This document shows, in pieces, positions 10,420-20,500 of a stretch of 64,000 nucleotides of DNA. Source of the DNA: an uncultured Clostridia bacterium (lineage in GTDB: Bacteria; Bacillota; Clostridia; Oscillospirales; Acutalibacteraceae); NCBI GenBank assembly GCA_937880805.1, contig CALGRR010000087.1, positions 39,667 through 103,666 of the forward strand, written 5' to 3'. The notes beneath the pieces were generated by a model that searched no databases, had not been told where the DNA came from, and saw nothing but the letters and a program-made list of their open reading frames with translations. The position numbers were made by a program, and so were the translations under genes. Position 1 is the first letter of the stretch. Every line of letters begins with the position of its first letter.

Positions 10420-11202
10420 TCATCCTTTCGGAGTATTTATATTTGAAGAATTTATTTCGTTTTTATTTTTATCAATCTCATCATACAGCCAGTTCAAGGC
10501 ATCGGAAAGGCTGCCGATAGAATCAATAAGACCTTCTCTGACAGCTGCTTCACCGTTCAGTACCGTGCCAACATCCATAACAAGCTCACCGGTTGCAAGC
10601 ATCATTTCACGGAATCTTTCTGCCGAAATATTTGAATTATCGGTTACAAAGCGAACAATTCTTTCCTGCATTTGTTCAAAATAAGAAAGAGTCTGCGGAA
10701 CTCCAAGAACCAAGCCGTTCATTCTTACCGGATGAATGGTCATAGTTGCTGATGGTGTAATAAAAGATTTGTTTGTTGAAACAGCAAGCGGAACACCGAT
10801 TGAATGTCCGCCTCCGAGAACAAGCGAAACCGTTGGAGTTTTCATTCCGGAAACAAGCTCGGCAATAGCAAGTCCTGCTTCAATATCTCCGCCTACAGTA
10901 TTCAGAATAAGAATCAATCCGTCAATCTCGTCGCTTTCTTCAATCGCCACAAGCTGAGGAATAACGTGCTCATATTTTGTTGTTTTATTCTGTGCGGGAA
11001 GAATATAATGCCCCTCAATCTGCCCTATGACGGTCAGGCAATGAATAATCTTATCTCCCTTTTTAACTGTAACTGAGCCTGTTTCGATTATCCCGTTAAT
11101 CATTTCTTCGCTGCCCGACTGTGTCGAACCGCTGTTTGAATCAGGGCTTTGCCACGGCGGCGAGGGTAAAATGAAATTTGATTTATCACATTTTTTATTC
11201 AT
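10420..11202 (-). CDS. tepA: ClpP-class peptidase TepA
   Basis: 260-residue ClpP/crotonase-fold serine peptidase of the TepA (YmfB) type. The fold is shown by LILNTVGGDIEAGLAIAELV, the nucleophile Ser in GGGHSIGVPLA, and ATMTIHPVRMNG holding the expected His. Bacillus TepA is described as a translocation-enhancing or spore-protein-degrading peptidase; the exact role is unsettled. Start ATG at 11202 has AAGGAG 9 nt upstream; the longer frame from 11265 lacks a site. It is the first gene of the tepA-ftsK transcript and its stop overlaps an ATG of ftsK. Confidence 0.85.
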   Translation of the reverse strand: MNKKCDKSNFILPSPPWQSPDSNSGSTQSGSEEMINGIIETGSVTVKKGDKIIHCLTVIGQIEGHYILPAQNKTTKYEHVIPQLVAIEESDEIDGLILILNTVGGDIEAGLAIAELVSGMKTPTVSLVLGGGHSIGVPLAVSTNKSFITPSATMTIHPVRMNGLVLGVPQTLSYFEQMQERIVRFVTDNSNISAERFREMMLATGELVMDVGTVLNGEAAVREGLIDSIGSLSDALNWLYDEIDKNKNEINSSNINTPKG

Positions 11203-11274
11203 ATTGCATTCTCCTTTTCCGAAAACAAAAATAGTTTTCCTCGAAAAAAGAGAAAATAACCGCATTATTAATTT

Positions 11275-11303
11275 ATTATATCAGTTATATTTAATTATTG
11301 CAA
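11275..11303 (-). promoter_or_regulatory. Promoter of tepA-ftsK
   Basis: Minus strand TTGCAA (11303-11298), 17-nt spacer, TATAAT (11280-11275). The transcript would have a leader of about 65 nt before tepA. Good sigma-A match by eye. Confidence 0.65.
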
Positions 11304-11360
11304 CAATAAAACTCAATATTTTGTAATTGCAAACAGTTTTATTCGTTTATTTTGTGTTTT

Positions 11361-11397
11361 GAAATAAAATAACCCGCTCGGATTCACCGAACGGGTT
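11361..11397 (-). terminator. Intrinsic terminator of fhs
   Basis: Minus strand hairpin of 11 bp (AACCCGTTCGG / CCGAGCGGGTT, one G-T pair, 5-nt loop; 11397-11371) followed by ATTTTATTTC. It begins 11 nt after the fhs stop codon. Confidence 0.85.
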
Positions 11398-11407
11398 AAG
11401 GGAATTA

Positions 11408-13075
11408 TCAGAACAAGCCGCTGATTTTGCCGTTTTCATCAACATCAATTTTTTCTGCTGCGGGAACTTTAGGCAGACCGGGCATTGTCATTATATCACC
11501 GGTTAAAACAACTATAAAACCTGCACCTGCGGAAATCTTAACATTTTTGATAGTAACGGTAAAGTTATCGGGTGCACCAAGCTTTGTTGCGTCATCAGAG
11601 AAGCTGTATTGTGTTTTTGCCATACAAACGGGAAGCTTACCGTATCCGAGTGCTTCAAGAGCAGCTATCTGCTTCTTTGCTGCAGGAAGAACGCTGATGC
11701 CGTCACCGCCGTAAACCTTTTTAACAACTGCTTCGATTTTATCTTCTATTGTGCCGTCAAGCTCATATGAGAAGGTGAAATCATTGGGCTGCTCGCAAAG
11801 ATTTACAACTTCCTTTGCAAGTTCTTCGCCGCCCTTGCCGCCTTCAGCCCAAACGGTTGAAAGAACAACATTTACACCGAGTTCCTTGCACTTTTCAATA
11901 ATAAGATTAACCTCTGCATCCGTGTCTGTGGGGAATCTGTTAACGGCAACAACAGAAGGAAGCTTATAAACATTTTTAATATTGGAAACATGGCGAAGAA
12001 GATTGGGAATACCCTTCTCAAGAGCCTCGAGGTTTTCGCCTGCAAGCTCTGTTTTGGGAACACCGCCGTGCATTTTGAGTGCTCTGATTGTTGCAACAAC
12101 AACAACCGCGCTGGGTGTGAGGCCTGCATAACGGCATTTTATATCAAGGAATTTCTCTGCACCGAGATCTGCACCGAAGCCTGCTTCGGTAACTGCATAG
12201 TCACCAAGACGCATTGCAAGCTTTGTTGCCATAACGGAGTTACATCCGTGAGCGATGTTTGCAAAAGGACCGCCGTGCACAAGTGCGGGAGTGCCTTCAA
12301 GAGTCTGAACAAGGTTGGGCTTGAGTGCATCTTTAAGAAGAGCTGTCATTGCACCTGCAGCATTGAGCTGACCGGCAGTAACAGGCTTTTCATCATATGT
12401 GTAGCCAACAATAATTCTTGAAAGTCTTTCTTTAAGGTCTGTGATTGATGTTGAAAGGCAAAGAACAGCCATAATTTCAGAAGCAACGGTGATGTCATAG
12501 CCGTCTTCTCTGGGCACACCGTTTACTCTGCCGCCGAGACCGTCTGTTACAAAACGAAGCTGACGGTCATTCATATCAACGCAGCGTTTCCAGGTGATTC
12601 TTCTGGGGTCAATATTAAGAGCATTTCCCTGATAAATGTGGTTATCAAGCATTGCTGCAAGAAGATTGTTAGCTGCACCGATTGCGTGGAAATCGCCGGT
12701 AAAATGAAGATTAATATCTTCCATAGGAACAACCTGTGCGTAGCCGCCGCCAGCCGCACCGCCCTTAACACCGAAAACGGGTCCGAGAGAAGGCTCGCGA
12801 AGTGCAACCATTACATTCTTTCCTATTCTGCGAAGACCGTCGGCAAGACCGATTGTTGTTGTTGTTTTGCCTTCACCCGCAGGTGTGGGAGTTATTGCCG
12901 TAACAAGAATGAGCTTGCCTTTTTTATCCTTTTCGCTGTTAAAAATCGAAAGATCAACTTTGGCTTTGTAGTTACCGTACTGCTCAAGATAGCAAGGCTC
13001 AATTTCAGCTGTTTTGGCAATTTCGGTAATAGGCTTCATTTCAACGGACTGTGCTATTTCAATATCTGTCATCAT
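11408..13075 (-). CDS. fhs: Formate-tetrahydrofolate ligase
   Basis: ATP-dependent ligase forming 10-formyl-tetrahydrofolate from formate and THF, supplying one-carbon units for purines and initiator tRNA formylation. About 555 residues, the usual size. Seen: [21 protein letters not shown] (P-loop), [20 protein letters not shown], and LNLH-type [10 protein letters not shown]. The start is uncertain among ATGs at 13087, 13075 and 13072; GAAAGG lies before all of them, and spacing favours 13075 or 13072. It stands alone between its own promoter/ZTP riboswitch and terminator. Its product is the donor used by Fmt (30120-31046). Confidence 0.97.
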   Translation of the reverse strand: MMTDIEIAQSVEMKPITEIAKTAEIEPCYLEQYGNYKAKVDLSIFNSEKDKKGKLILVTAITPTPAGEGKTTTTIGLADGLRRIGKNVMVALREPSLGPVFGVKGGAAGGGYAQVVPMEDINLHFTGDFHAIGAANNLLAAMLDNHIYQGNALNIDPRRITWKRCVDMNDRQLRFVTDGLGGRVNGVPREDGYDITVASEIMAVLCLSTSITDLKERLSRIIVGYTYDEKPVTAGQLNAAGAMTALLKDALKPNLVQTLEGTPALVHGGPFANIAHGCNSVMATKLAMRLGDYAVTEAGFGADLGAEKFLDIKCRYAGLTPSAVVVVATIRALKMHGGVPKTELAGENLEALEKGIPNLLRHVSNIKNVYKLPSVVAVNRFPTDTDAEVNLIIEKCKELGVNVVLSTVWAEGGKGGEELAKEVVNLCEQPNDFTFSYELDGTIEDKIEAVVKKVYGGDGISVLPAAKKQIAALEALGYGKLPVCMAKTQYSFSDDATKLGAPDNFTVTIKNVKISAGAGFIVVLTGDIMTMPGLPKVPAAEKIDVDENGKISGLF

Positions 13076-13091
13076 ATCGGTCAACATCCTT

Positions 13092-13205
13092 TCAAAAAAT
13101 ATAAGGCAACCCTATCAATCTGATAAGGCTGCCCAGACGGTCGACATCAATTCTGATTTTTTGCTCCTTTGCAGTGCTCTGCTTGAATCCGTCAGTTGCA
13201 AAAAA
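13092..13205 (-). ncRNA. ZTP (pfl) riboswitch with terminator, upstream of fhs
   Basis: The leader RNA of fhs matches the pfl/ZTP riboswitch: the 5' part has GCAACTGACGGA (13199-13188) and a short hairpin then AGGAGCA, and the 3' part has the conserved CGACCGTCTGGGCA (about 13143-13130). The latter runs straight into a terminator hairpin GGCAGCCTTATC / GATAGGGTTGCC (13133-13105) followed by TTATATTTTTT, so aptamer and terminator share bases. In known examples ZTP or ZMP binding prevents termination and turns on folate one-carbon genes; fhs is one of the classic targets. Identification by sequence pattern, not by covariance model. Confidence 0.85.
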
Positions 13206-13224
13206 CCTTATATTTTATGTTTGA

Positions 13225-13253
13225 AGTGTAGCACAAGATATGGCTTTTGTCAA
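13225..13253 (-). promoter_or_regulatory. Promoter of the fhs riboswitch transcript
   Basis: Minus strand TTGACA (13253-13248), exactly 17 nt, TACACT (13230-13225). Transcription would start about 13218, just before the ZTP aptamer. Confidence 0.8.
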
Positions 13254-13385
13254 GCAGAAACAGACAGCATTTAGTATCATTCCGAAAAAATTTGTATAAA
13301 TAGACAAATTAGTATTATTTAATTTGAATTTGAATACACAAAAAAACAAAAATCAAATATTGACACAAAAAAACTTGCAAAACTC

Positions 13386-13414
13386 TTGTTAATAAAAATA
13401 CATTATGATATAAT
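13386..13414 (+). promoter_or_regulatory. Promoter of the glp-like operon
   Basis: TTGTTA (13386-13391), 17-nt spacer, TATAAT (13409-13414), giving a leader of about 28 nt before the GGAGG site at 13436-13440. It is divergent from the fhs promoter. The AT-rich DNA between the two promoters (13254-13385) shows no gene. Confidence 0.6.
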
Positions 13415-13448
13415 CATTTGCAGAAAAAATTTGTTGGAGGTTTTATGT

Positions 13449-14879
13449 ATGAACTATGATGTTACGGTTGTAGGTGCCGGCGTCATCGGCTCTCTTATAG
13501 CCAGAGAACTCAGCCGTTACAATCTCAGAATCGCCCTTTTGGATAAATGTAACGATATGGCTATGGGCACTTCAAAAGCAAACAGTGCCATTGTTCACGC
13601 AGGATTTGATGCAAAGCCCGGTTCACTCAAAGCAAAGCTCAATGTTGAAGGAACTGCTTTGATGCCCGAATTGTGCAAAACACTCGGAGTACCTTTCAAA
13701 CCCGTCGGCTCACTTGTTGTTGCTTTTTCTGATGAAGAAATGAACACTCTTGATGAGCTTCTTGCCAGAGGAAAAACCAACGGTGTTCCGGGTCTTGAAA
13801 TATATAACAGCGAAAAGCTTCGCTCTGTTGAGCCTAATATCAGCAGCGAAGCAAAAGGAGCTCTTTGGGCACCTTCGGCAGGTATTGTCTGCCCTTATGA
13901 ATTAACTATTGCAGCAGCAGAAAATGCAGTTGTTAACGGAGCTGAATTCATCCGTAATTTTGAAGTTGAAAAAATCGAATTTGACGGTACTGAATTTACT
14001 GTTTCAAGCAGCGATAAAACAATTAAAACCAAATACATTATTAATGCTGCTGGTGTTTTCTGTGATGAAATTGCAGCGTTAATCGGTGACTGTTCAATAC
14101 ATACTACTCCCAGAAAAGGTGAATATATGCTTTGCGATAAGAGCATCGGTCACCTCGCAAACCACACAATCTTCCAATGTCCTTCAAAAATGGGCAAAGG
14201 TATTCTTGTTACACCTACAGTTGACGGCAATCTTCTTATCGGTCCGAGCGCTCTTGATATTGAAGATAAAACCGATGTTTCAACAACAGCGGGAACACTT
14301 TCCGATGTTCTCAATGCTGCAAAGAAATCTGTCCCCTGCCTCACTACAAGAGAAGTTATAACTTCATTTGCAGGTCTCAGAGCTCATTGCGACAGAGATG
14401 ATTTCATTATTGAAGAAAGCGAAAAGAACGCTCAATTTATAAATGTTGCAGGAATAGAATCTCCCGGTCTTTCATCTGCACCCGCTATTGCACTTTTGGT
14501 TAAAGACATTATTCTCGGAAAAACCAACGCGGAAGAAAAGAGCGATTTTAATCCCGTAAGAAAAGAACCTGTAAGATTCAGACATATGACCAATGAAGAA
14601 CGCAAGGCTCTTATCGAGAAAAATCCTTCTTACGGCAGAATTATATGCCGCTGTGAAACAATTACCGAAGGTGAAATTATAGATGCTATCAAAGCTCCTG
14701 CAGGTGCAAGAGATGTTGACGGTGTCAAAAGAAGAACCAGAGCAGGTATGGGCAGATGCCAGGGCGGCTTCTGCGGTTCAAAGGTTGTTGAAATTCTTGC
14801 CAAAGAGCTTGGTATTGAAATAAACGAAATCACCAAATTCGGCGGCAACTCCAAAATTCTTTATGAAAGGACTAAATGA
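13449..14879 (+). CDS. FAD-dependent glycerol-3-phosphate dehydrogenase-like protein (GlpA/GlpO type) with BFD [2Fe-2S] domain
   Basis: 476-residue flavoprotein. DAO-type N terminus: VVGAGVIGSLIARELSRYN binds FAD, and MGTSKANSAIVHAGFDAKPGSLKA is the family signature of GlpA-like enzymes. The C-terminal ~90 residues form a bacterioferritin-associated-ferredoxin-like domain with CRCET and, further on, CQGGFCG, a [2Fe-2S] ligand pattern. Predicted to oxidise glycerol 3-phosphate (or a similar alpha-hydroxy substrate) and pass electrons to the two following gene products, as GlpA does with GlpB/GlpC. ATG 13449 has GGAGG 8 nt upstream. Gene stops 10 nt before the next start. Confidence 0.85.
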   Translation: MNYDVTVVGAGVIGSLIARELSRYNLRIALLDKCNDMAMGTSKANSAIVHAGFDAKPGSLKAKLNVEGTALMPELCKTLGVPFKPVGSLVVAFSDEEMNTLDELLARGKTNGVPGLEIYNSEKLRSVEPNISSEAKGALWAPSAGIVCPYELTIAAAENAVVNGAEFIRNFEVEKIEFDGTEFTVSSSDKTIKTKYIINAAGVFCDEIAALIGDCSIHTTPRKGEYMLCDKSIGHLANHTIFQCPSKMGKGILVTPTVDGNLLIGPSALDIEDKTDVSTTAGTLSDVLNAAKKSVPCLTTREVITSFAGLRAHCDRDDFIIEESEKNAQFINVAGIESPGLSSAPAIALLVKDIILGKTNAEEKSDFNPVRKEPVRFRHMTNEERKALIEKNPSYGRIICRCETITEGEIIDAIKAPAGARDVDGVKRRTRAGMGRCQGGFCGSKVVEILAKELGIEINEITKFGGNSKILYERTK

Positions 14880-14889
14880 GGCGGATAAT

Positions 14890-16143
14890 ATGATTAATTA
14901 TGATATTGTAGTTATCGGCGGCGGTCCTGCCGGTATGGCGGCAGCTCTTAAGGCTAAAGAATGCGGAGTTGACAGTATTCTTATTCTTGAAAGAGCAGAA
15001 ACTCTCGGCGGCATTCTTGAACAATGCATTCACACCGGATTCGGTCTGCATTATTTCGGAGAAGAGCTTTCAGGTCCCGAATATGCAGACAGATTTATTG
15101 AACTTGTCAACTCACAGGGTATTGAATATAAAGTTGACACCATGGCTCTTGAAATAACGGATAATAATGTTGTTTATGCCGTTAACAAAAAAGACGGTCT
15201 TCTTGAAATTCAGGCAAAGGCAGTTATCCTTGCAATGGGTTGCCGCGAAAGACCCAGAGGTGCACTCAACATTGCCGGCACAAGAGCTTCGGGTGTTATG
15301 AGTGCAGGTACTGCACAGAAATATGTAAACATTGACGGCTATATGCCCGGCAAAAAGGTTGTTATTCTCGGCTCGGGTGACATCGGACTCATTATGGCAC
15401 GCCGTATGACTCTCGAAGGTGCGGAGGTTAAGGTTGTTTGCGAGCTTATGCCGTATTCAAGCGGACTCACAAGAAACATCGTTCAGTGTCTTGACGATTT
15501 CGGCATTCCCCTTCGCTTAAGCTGCACGGTTGTTGATATACACGGAAAAGACAGAGTTGAAGGCGTTACAATAGCCGATGTTGATGAAAACAGAAAGCCT
15601 ATTCCCGGCACCGAGCAGTTTATCGAATGTGATACTCTTCTCCTTTCGGTTGGTCTTATTCCCGAAAACGAGCTCACAAGAGCTGTGGGAATTGAGCTTG
15701 ACCCGATAACAAACGGTGCGGTAGTTGATGAATACCGTGAAACTTCACATAAAGGTGTCTTTGCTTGCGGTAACGTTCTTCACGTTCACGATCTGGTTGA
15801 CTATGTAACCCTTGAAAGCCAGACTGCCGGTGAGGGTGCTGCAAAATATGTTCTCGGTCAAAGAGAAAATCCCGAATACATTAAAACCAAAGGCATAAAT
15901 GGAGTCCGTTATATTGTTCCTCAGAAGGTCAATATCAAAAACGACGGAGATGTCAAGCTCTATTTCAGAGTGGGTCAGGTTTATAAAAACGCTAAAATTG
16001 TTGTTAAATATAACGGTGAAGAGATTATTTCCAAAAAGCGCCCCAGACTTGCTCCTGGTGAAATGGAAAATGTTATCCTTAAAAATGAGATGCTCAAAGG
16101 CTTTGAAGCTGACGGCACGGTAGAAATTTCGGTGGAGGTGTGA
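14890..16143 (+). CDS. NAD(P)/FAD-dependent oxidoreductase (second subunit of glp-like system)
   Basis: 417-residue pyridine-nucleotide-disulfide-type flavoprotein. FAD site IVVIGGGPAGMAAALKAKEC at the N terminus, a second dinucleotide fold KKVVILGSGDIGLIMARRM in the middle, and the late FAD motif GVFACGNVLHVHDLVDYVTLE. It resembles proteins encoded after GlpA-like genes together with a DUF1667 protein in Clostridia. Cys14-type residues are present (CIHTGFG) but no redox-active CxxxxC disulfide pair is seen. ATG 14890 follows ATGAGGCGG. It probably transfers electrons between the GlpA-like subunit and NAD(P) or a quinone-free carrier; inferred from context. Confidence 0.82.
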   Translation: MINYDIVVIGGGPAGMAAALKAKECGVDSILILERAETLGGILEQCIHTGFGLHYFGEELSGPEYADRFIELVNSQGIEYKVDTMALEITDNNVVYAVNKKDGLLEIQAKAVILAMGCRERPRGALNIAGTRASGVMSAGTAQKYVNIDGYMPGKKVVILGSGDIGLIMARRMTLEGAEVKVVCELMPYSSGLTRNIVQCLDDFGIPLRLSCTVVDIHGKDRVEGVTIADVDENRKPIPGTEQFIECDTLLLSVGLIPENELTRAVGIELDPITNGAVVDEYRETSHKGVFACGNVLHVHDLVDYVTLESQTAGEGAAKYVLGQRENPEYIKTKGINGVRYIVPQKVNIKNDGDVKLYFRVGQVYKNAKIVVKYNGEEIISKKRPRLAPGEMENVILKNEMLKGFEADGTVEISVEV

Positions 16144-16145
16144 TT

Positions 16146-16511
16146 ATGCAGAAAAATATCATTTGTGTTGCTTGCCCTATGGGATGCGGCATTACTGTTG
16201 AAATTGATGATAACGGCACTATTGTTTCCGTTTCAGGCAACACCTGCAAAAGAGGCGATGCATATGCACGCACGGAAATCACCAACCCCGTAAGAAGTCT
16301 TGCAACAACAGTTAAGGTTAACGGCGGAGTTTATAACGTTGTTCCCTGCAAATCAGCCGGTGCACTTCCCAAGGATAAAATTATGGAATGTATGGATTGC
16401 ATTAACAATGCAGAGGTTAATGCACCCGTTTCTCTTGGTGATATTCTTGTTGAAAATATTCTCGGCACAGGCATTGATATTGTTGCAACAAATCATTGCC
16501 CTGCAAAATAG
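16146..16511 (+). CDS. DUF1667 domain protein, third member of the glp-like operon
   Basis: 121-residue cysteine-rich protein of DUF1667. The start MQKNIICVACPMGCGITVEI has a CxxCxxxC cluster pattern, followed by GNTCKRGDAYA, a further Cys at VVPCKSAG, and late cysteines in MECMDC and NHCPAK. The pattern is reminiscent of the N-terminal Fe-S site of molybdopterin oxidoreductases and suggests an Fe-S electron-transfer subunit. The ATG at 16146 is 2 nt after the previous stop with GGAGGTG before it, so the three genes are translationally coupled. Function is inferred only from operon context. Confidence 0.85.
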   Translation: MQKNIICVACPMGCGITVEIDDNGTIVSVSGNTCKRGDAYARTEITNPVRSLATTVKVNGGVYNVVPCKSAGALPKDKIMECMDCINNAEVNAPVSLGDILVENILGTGIDIVATNHCPAK

Positions 16512-16517
16512 CAATTT

Positions 16518-16552
16518 ATCGGTGAAGTATTTTTATACTTCGCCGATTTTTT
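16518..16552 (+). terminator. Intrinsic terminator of the glp-like operon
   Basis: Hairpin ATCGGTGAAGTA / TACTTCGCCGAT (16518-16547, one G-T pair, T-rich loop) followed directly by TTTTTT. Six nt after the DUF1667 stop codon. Confidence 0.9.
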
Positions 16553-16573
16553 AAAATAATGTCAATAAAATTA

Positions 16574-16602
16574 TTGATTTATCAAATTATTTATTGTAAA
16601 AT
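16574..16602 (+). promoter_or_regulatory. Promoter of argF-carB
   Basis: TTGATT (16574-16579), 17 nt, TAAAAT (16597-16602). Start of transcription expected near 16609, just before the palindrome at 16621-16642. Confidence 0.6.
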
Positions 16603-16620
16603 ATTATGAAAAAGATTTTT

Positions 16621-16642
16621 TGCAAAATTATATGATTTTGCA
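16621..16642. promoter_or_regulatory. Perfect palindrome between argF promoter and ribosome binding site
   Basis: TGCAAAAT - TATATG - ATTTTGCA: 8-bp perfect arms around a 6-nt centre, placed about 12 nt after the predicted transcription start. This is the place expected for a repressor operator; ArgR is the obvious candidate for an argF operon, though the sequence is not a clear match to the Bacillus ARG box. It could also be a short hairpin in the leader. Confidence 0.5.
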
Positions 16643-16661
16643 TTTCATATTGGAGGTTCTT

Positions 16662-17567
16662 ATGAAGCATTTATTAAAGCTTATGGATTTAAGCACAAAT
16701 GAGATTAATGAAATACTTAATCTTGCAGATCAGCTTAAATACGAAAAGAAAAACGGAATTGAACATCACCATCTCAAAGGTAAAACTCTTGGTATGATTT
16801 TTGCCAAATCATCAACAAGAACCCGTGTTTCATTTGAGGTTGGAATGTATGACCTTGGCGGTCAGGCACTTTTCCTTAGCTCTCACGATATTCAGCTTGG
16901 AAGAGGCGAACCCGTTGAGGATACTGCAAGAGTTCTTTCCGGTTATCTTGACGGAATAATGATAAGAACCTTTAAGCAGAGCGATGTTGAAACTCTTGCC
17001 GATTACGGCAGAATCCCCATTATCAACGGTCTTACCGATTACTGCCACCCCTGCCAGGTTCTTGCCGACCTTATGACAATCAGAGAATTCAAAGGCAACA
17101 TCAAAGGCAGAAAACTCTGCTATATAGGTGACGGCAACAATATGGCAAACTCTCTTATTGTTGGCGGCATCAAAATGGGTATGAAAGTCAGCATCGGCTG
17201 TCCCGACGGATATAAGCCCGATGCCGAAATTATGAAATGGGCAGAAGAAAACGGCGAGTTTGTATGCACCTCTGATATTCTTGAGGCTGCAAAGGATGCC
17301 GATGTTCTTTATACGGATGTTTGGGCTTCAATGGGTCAGGAAAGCGAAGCAGAAGAGAGAAAGAAAATCTTTAACGGCTATCAGATTAATGACAGCGTAA
17401 TGAATGTTGCAAAGCCTGATGCTATGGTTCTTCACTGCCTCCCTGCACACCGTGAAGAAGAAATCACAGCTAAAGTTTTTGAGGCTCACGCTAAAGAAAT
17501 ATTTGAAGAAGCAGAAAACAGACTTCACGCACAGAAAGCTGTTCTTGTTAAATTACTTAAAGATTGA
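16662..17567 (+). CDS. argF: Ornithine carbamoyltransferase
   Basis: 301-residue enzyme that joins carbamoyl phosphate to ornithine to make citrulline. Carbamoyl phosphate site KSSTRTRVSFEVGM, then HPCQVLADLMT, the ornithine-binding loop DVWASMGQE and the catalytic HCLPAHR. ATG at 16662 has GGAGG 5 nt upstream; the frame extends further 5' without a site. The gene is 22 nt ahead of carB-dapF and shares its promoter, linking that carbamoyl phosphate synthase to arginine synthesis. Anabolic role inferred from the partner; no arginine deiminase genes are nearby. Confidence 0.96.
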   Translation: MKHLLKLMDLSTNEINEILNLADQLKYEKKNGIEHHHLKGKTLGMIFAKSSTRTRVSFEVGMYDLGGQALFLSSHDIQLGRGEPVEDTARVLSGYLDGIMIRTFKQSDVETLADYGRIPIINGLTDYCHPCQVLADLMTIREFKGNIKGRKLCYIGDGNNMANSLIVGGIKMGMKVSIGCPDGYKPDAEIMKWAEENGEFVCTSDILEAAKDADVLYTDVWASMGQESEAEERKKIFNGYQINDSVMNVAKPDAMVLHCLPAHREEEITAKVFEAHAKEIFEEAENRLHAQKAVLVKLLKD

Positions 17568-17589
17568 TTGAGGAAGGGGTAGATATAAT

Positions 17590-20500
17590 ATGCCAATCAA
17601 CAAAGATATAAAAAAAGTAATGGTTATCGGCTCGGGTCCCATTGTTATCGGACAGGCTGCCGAGTTTGACTACGCGGGCACTCAGGCCTGCCGTGTTCTT
17701 AAGGATGCGGGTCTTGATGTTGTTCTTGTTAACTCAAACCCTGCAACAATTATGACTGATAAGGCACTTGCAGACGAAATCTATCTTGAACCTCTTACTG
17801 CAGAAACAGTTAAAAGAATTATTGAAAAAGAAAAGCCCGACAGCCTTCTTGCAGGACTTGGCGGACAGACCGGTCTTACCATCGCTATGCAGCTGAGCAA
17901 AGACGGTTATCTTGACAGAATGGGCGTTAAGCTTCTCGGCACAAATGCTGAAGCTATTGACAAGGCTGAAGACAGAAAAATGTTCCGTGACACAATGGAA
18001 TCAATCAATCAGCCCGTTATTCCTTCAGAAATCGCAAATGATGTTGATACCGCACTTGCCATTGCTGAAAAAATCGGTTATCCCATCATCATCCGCCCTG
18101 CATTCACACTTGGCGGCGGCGGCGGTGGTGTTGCTAATAACGCAGAAGAGCTTGCAATTATTGCAAAAACCGGTCTTGACCTTTCCCCCATCACTCAGGT
18201 TCTTGTTGAAAAATACATTTTCGGCTGGAAAGAAATTGAATTTGAAACAATGCGTGACAGTGCAGGCAACTGTGTTGCAGTTTGCTCAATGGAAAACTTT
18301 GACCCCGTTGGTGTTCATACCGGCGACAGCATAGTTGCTGCTCCTGCTCTTTCACTCAAGCCCGAAGAGCTTGAAATGCTTCGTAAGGCATCTCTTGATA
18401 TTGTTGATGCACTCGGAATTATCGGCGGATGTAACTGCCAGTTTGCTCTTGAACCCAACAGTATGAACTATGCGGTTATCGAAGTTAACCCCAGAGTTTC
18501 CCGTTCATCTGCTCTTGCAAGTAAAGCAACCGGTTATCCCATTGCTAAAGTTACTGCAATGCTTGCTCTCGGTCTTACTCTTGATGAAATCAAAAACGAC
18601 GAAACAGGTCTTAACTGTGCAAAGTTTGAGCCTGCTGTTGAATATATTGTAGTTAAGCTTCCAAAATGGCCCTTTGATAAATTTGTTAATGCAAGCAGAA
18701 AGCTCGGCACACAGATGAAGGCAACCGGTGAAGTAATGTCAATCGGACCTACCTTTGAAATGGCTATTATGAAGGCTGTCAGAGGTGCAGAAATCTCTCT
18801 TGATACCCTTAATGCAACTCCAAAATCGGATGCACCCCTTGAAGAGCGTCTGAGAGAAACTGACGATATGCGACTTTTTGCTGTTTTTGAAGCAATCAAA
18901 AGCGGTATGCCGATTGAAAAAATCCACGAAATCACCAAGATAACAGAATGGTTCCTTGAAAAGCTCAAGAATCTTGCCGATTTTGAAAAATCAATCGAAA
19001 ACGGCAATCTTACTGCCGAAAAATATGCTCAGGGTAAACATTACGGTTATACCGATGCAGCACTCAAGCGTCTTTCAGGTGTAAGTGAACTTCCCGAGCA
19101 TAAGGAAGCTGTTTATAAAATAGTTGATACCTGCTCAAGAAACTTTAACACAGCAGCTCCTTATTTCTATTCAACCTATGACCGTGAATGTGAAGCAAGA
19201 CCTCTTGCGAAAACCGACAAAGAAAAGATTATTGTTCTCGGTTCAGGTCCCATCAGAATCGGTCAGGGTATTGAATTCGACTATTCATCAGTTCACTGCG
19301 TATGGACTCTTAAAGAACTCGGCTATGAGGTTGCTATTATAAACAATAACCCCGAAACTGTTTCAACAGACTATGATACTGCCGACAGACTTTATTTTGA
19401 GCCTCTTACCCCCGAAGATGTTATGAACATCATCAAGGTTGAAAATCCCATCGGTGTTGTTGTTGCTTTCGGCGGACAGACAGCTATCAAGCTCACTAAA
19501 TTCCTTGATGAAAACGGCATTACCATTCTCGGCACTTCGGCAGACGGAATTGATACAGCAGAAGACAGAGAACGCTTTGATGCACTTCTTGAAAGGTTTG
19601 CAATCCGCAGACCCAAGGGTATGGGTGTTATGACAAAGCAGGAAGCTCTTAATGCTGCAAACACACTCGGTTACCCCGTTCTTCTTCGTCCCTCATATGT
19701 TATCGGCGGTCAGAATATGACAATCGCTCACGAAGACAGCGATGTTGAAAGATATATGGACATCATTCTTTCGGGCGAGATTGAGAATCCCGTTCTTGTT
19801 GATAAATATATGATGGGCACAGAGCTTGAGGTTGACGTTATTTCTGACGGTAAAGATGTTCTTATTCCCGGTATTATGGAACACGTTGAGCGTGCCGGCG
19901 TTCACAGCGGCGACTCGATTGCTGTTTATCCTCCCTATAATCTCAGCGATAAGATGCGTGAAAACATTATTGATGTTTCCGAAAAGCTTGCTCTTTCGCT
20001 CGGAACAAAGGGTCTTGTTAATATTCAGTATCTCATTTATCATAATCAGCTTTATGTTATTGAGGTTAACCCCAGAGCATCAAGAACAATCCCTTATATC
20101 AGCAAGGTTACCGGCGTTCCTATGGTTGATATTGCTTCAAAGGTTATGATAGGACATCCTCTCAAGGACCTCGGATACGGAACCGGTCTTTATAAGACTC
20201 CCCCCTATTACACAGTTAAAGTTCCCGTATTCTCATTTGAAAAGCTTTCGGATGTAAACTCAATTCTCGGCCCCGAAATGAAATCAACCGGTGAGGTTCT
20301 CGGTATCGGTAAAACAACTGCAGAAGCTCTTTATAAAGGTCTTACATCAGCAGGATTTAAGATTCAGCTTCCCACCGCAGAAAAGAATATCGGTATTCTT
20401 CTCAGCGTAGACAGCCACGATATGCTTGATGCTGTTTCACTCGCAAAGAAGCTTGATGACCTTAAGATTAACATTTATGCAACCAAAGAAACTGCAGATG

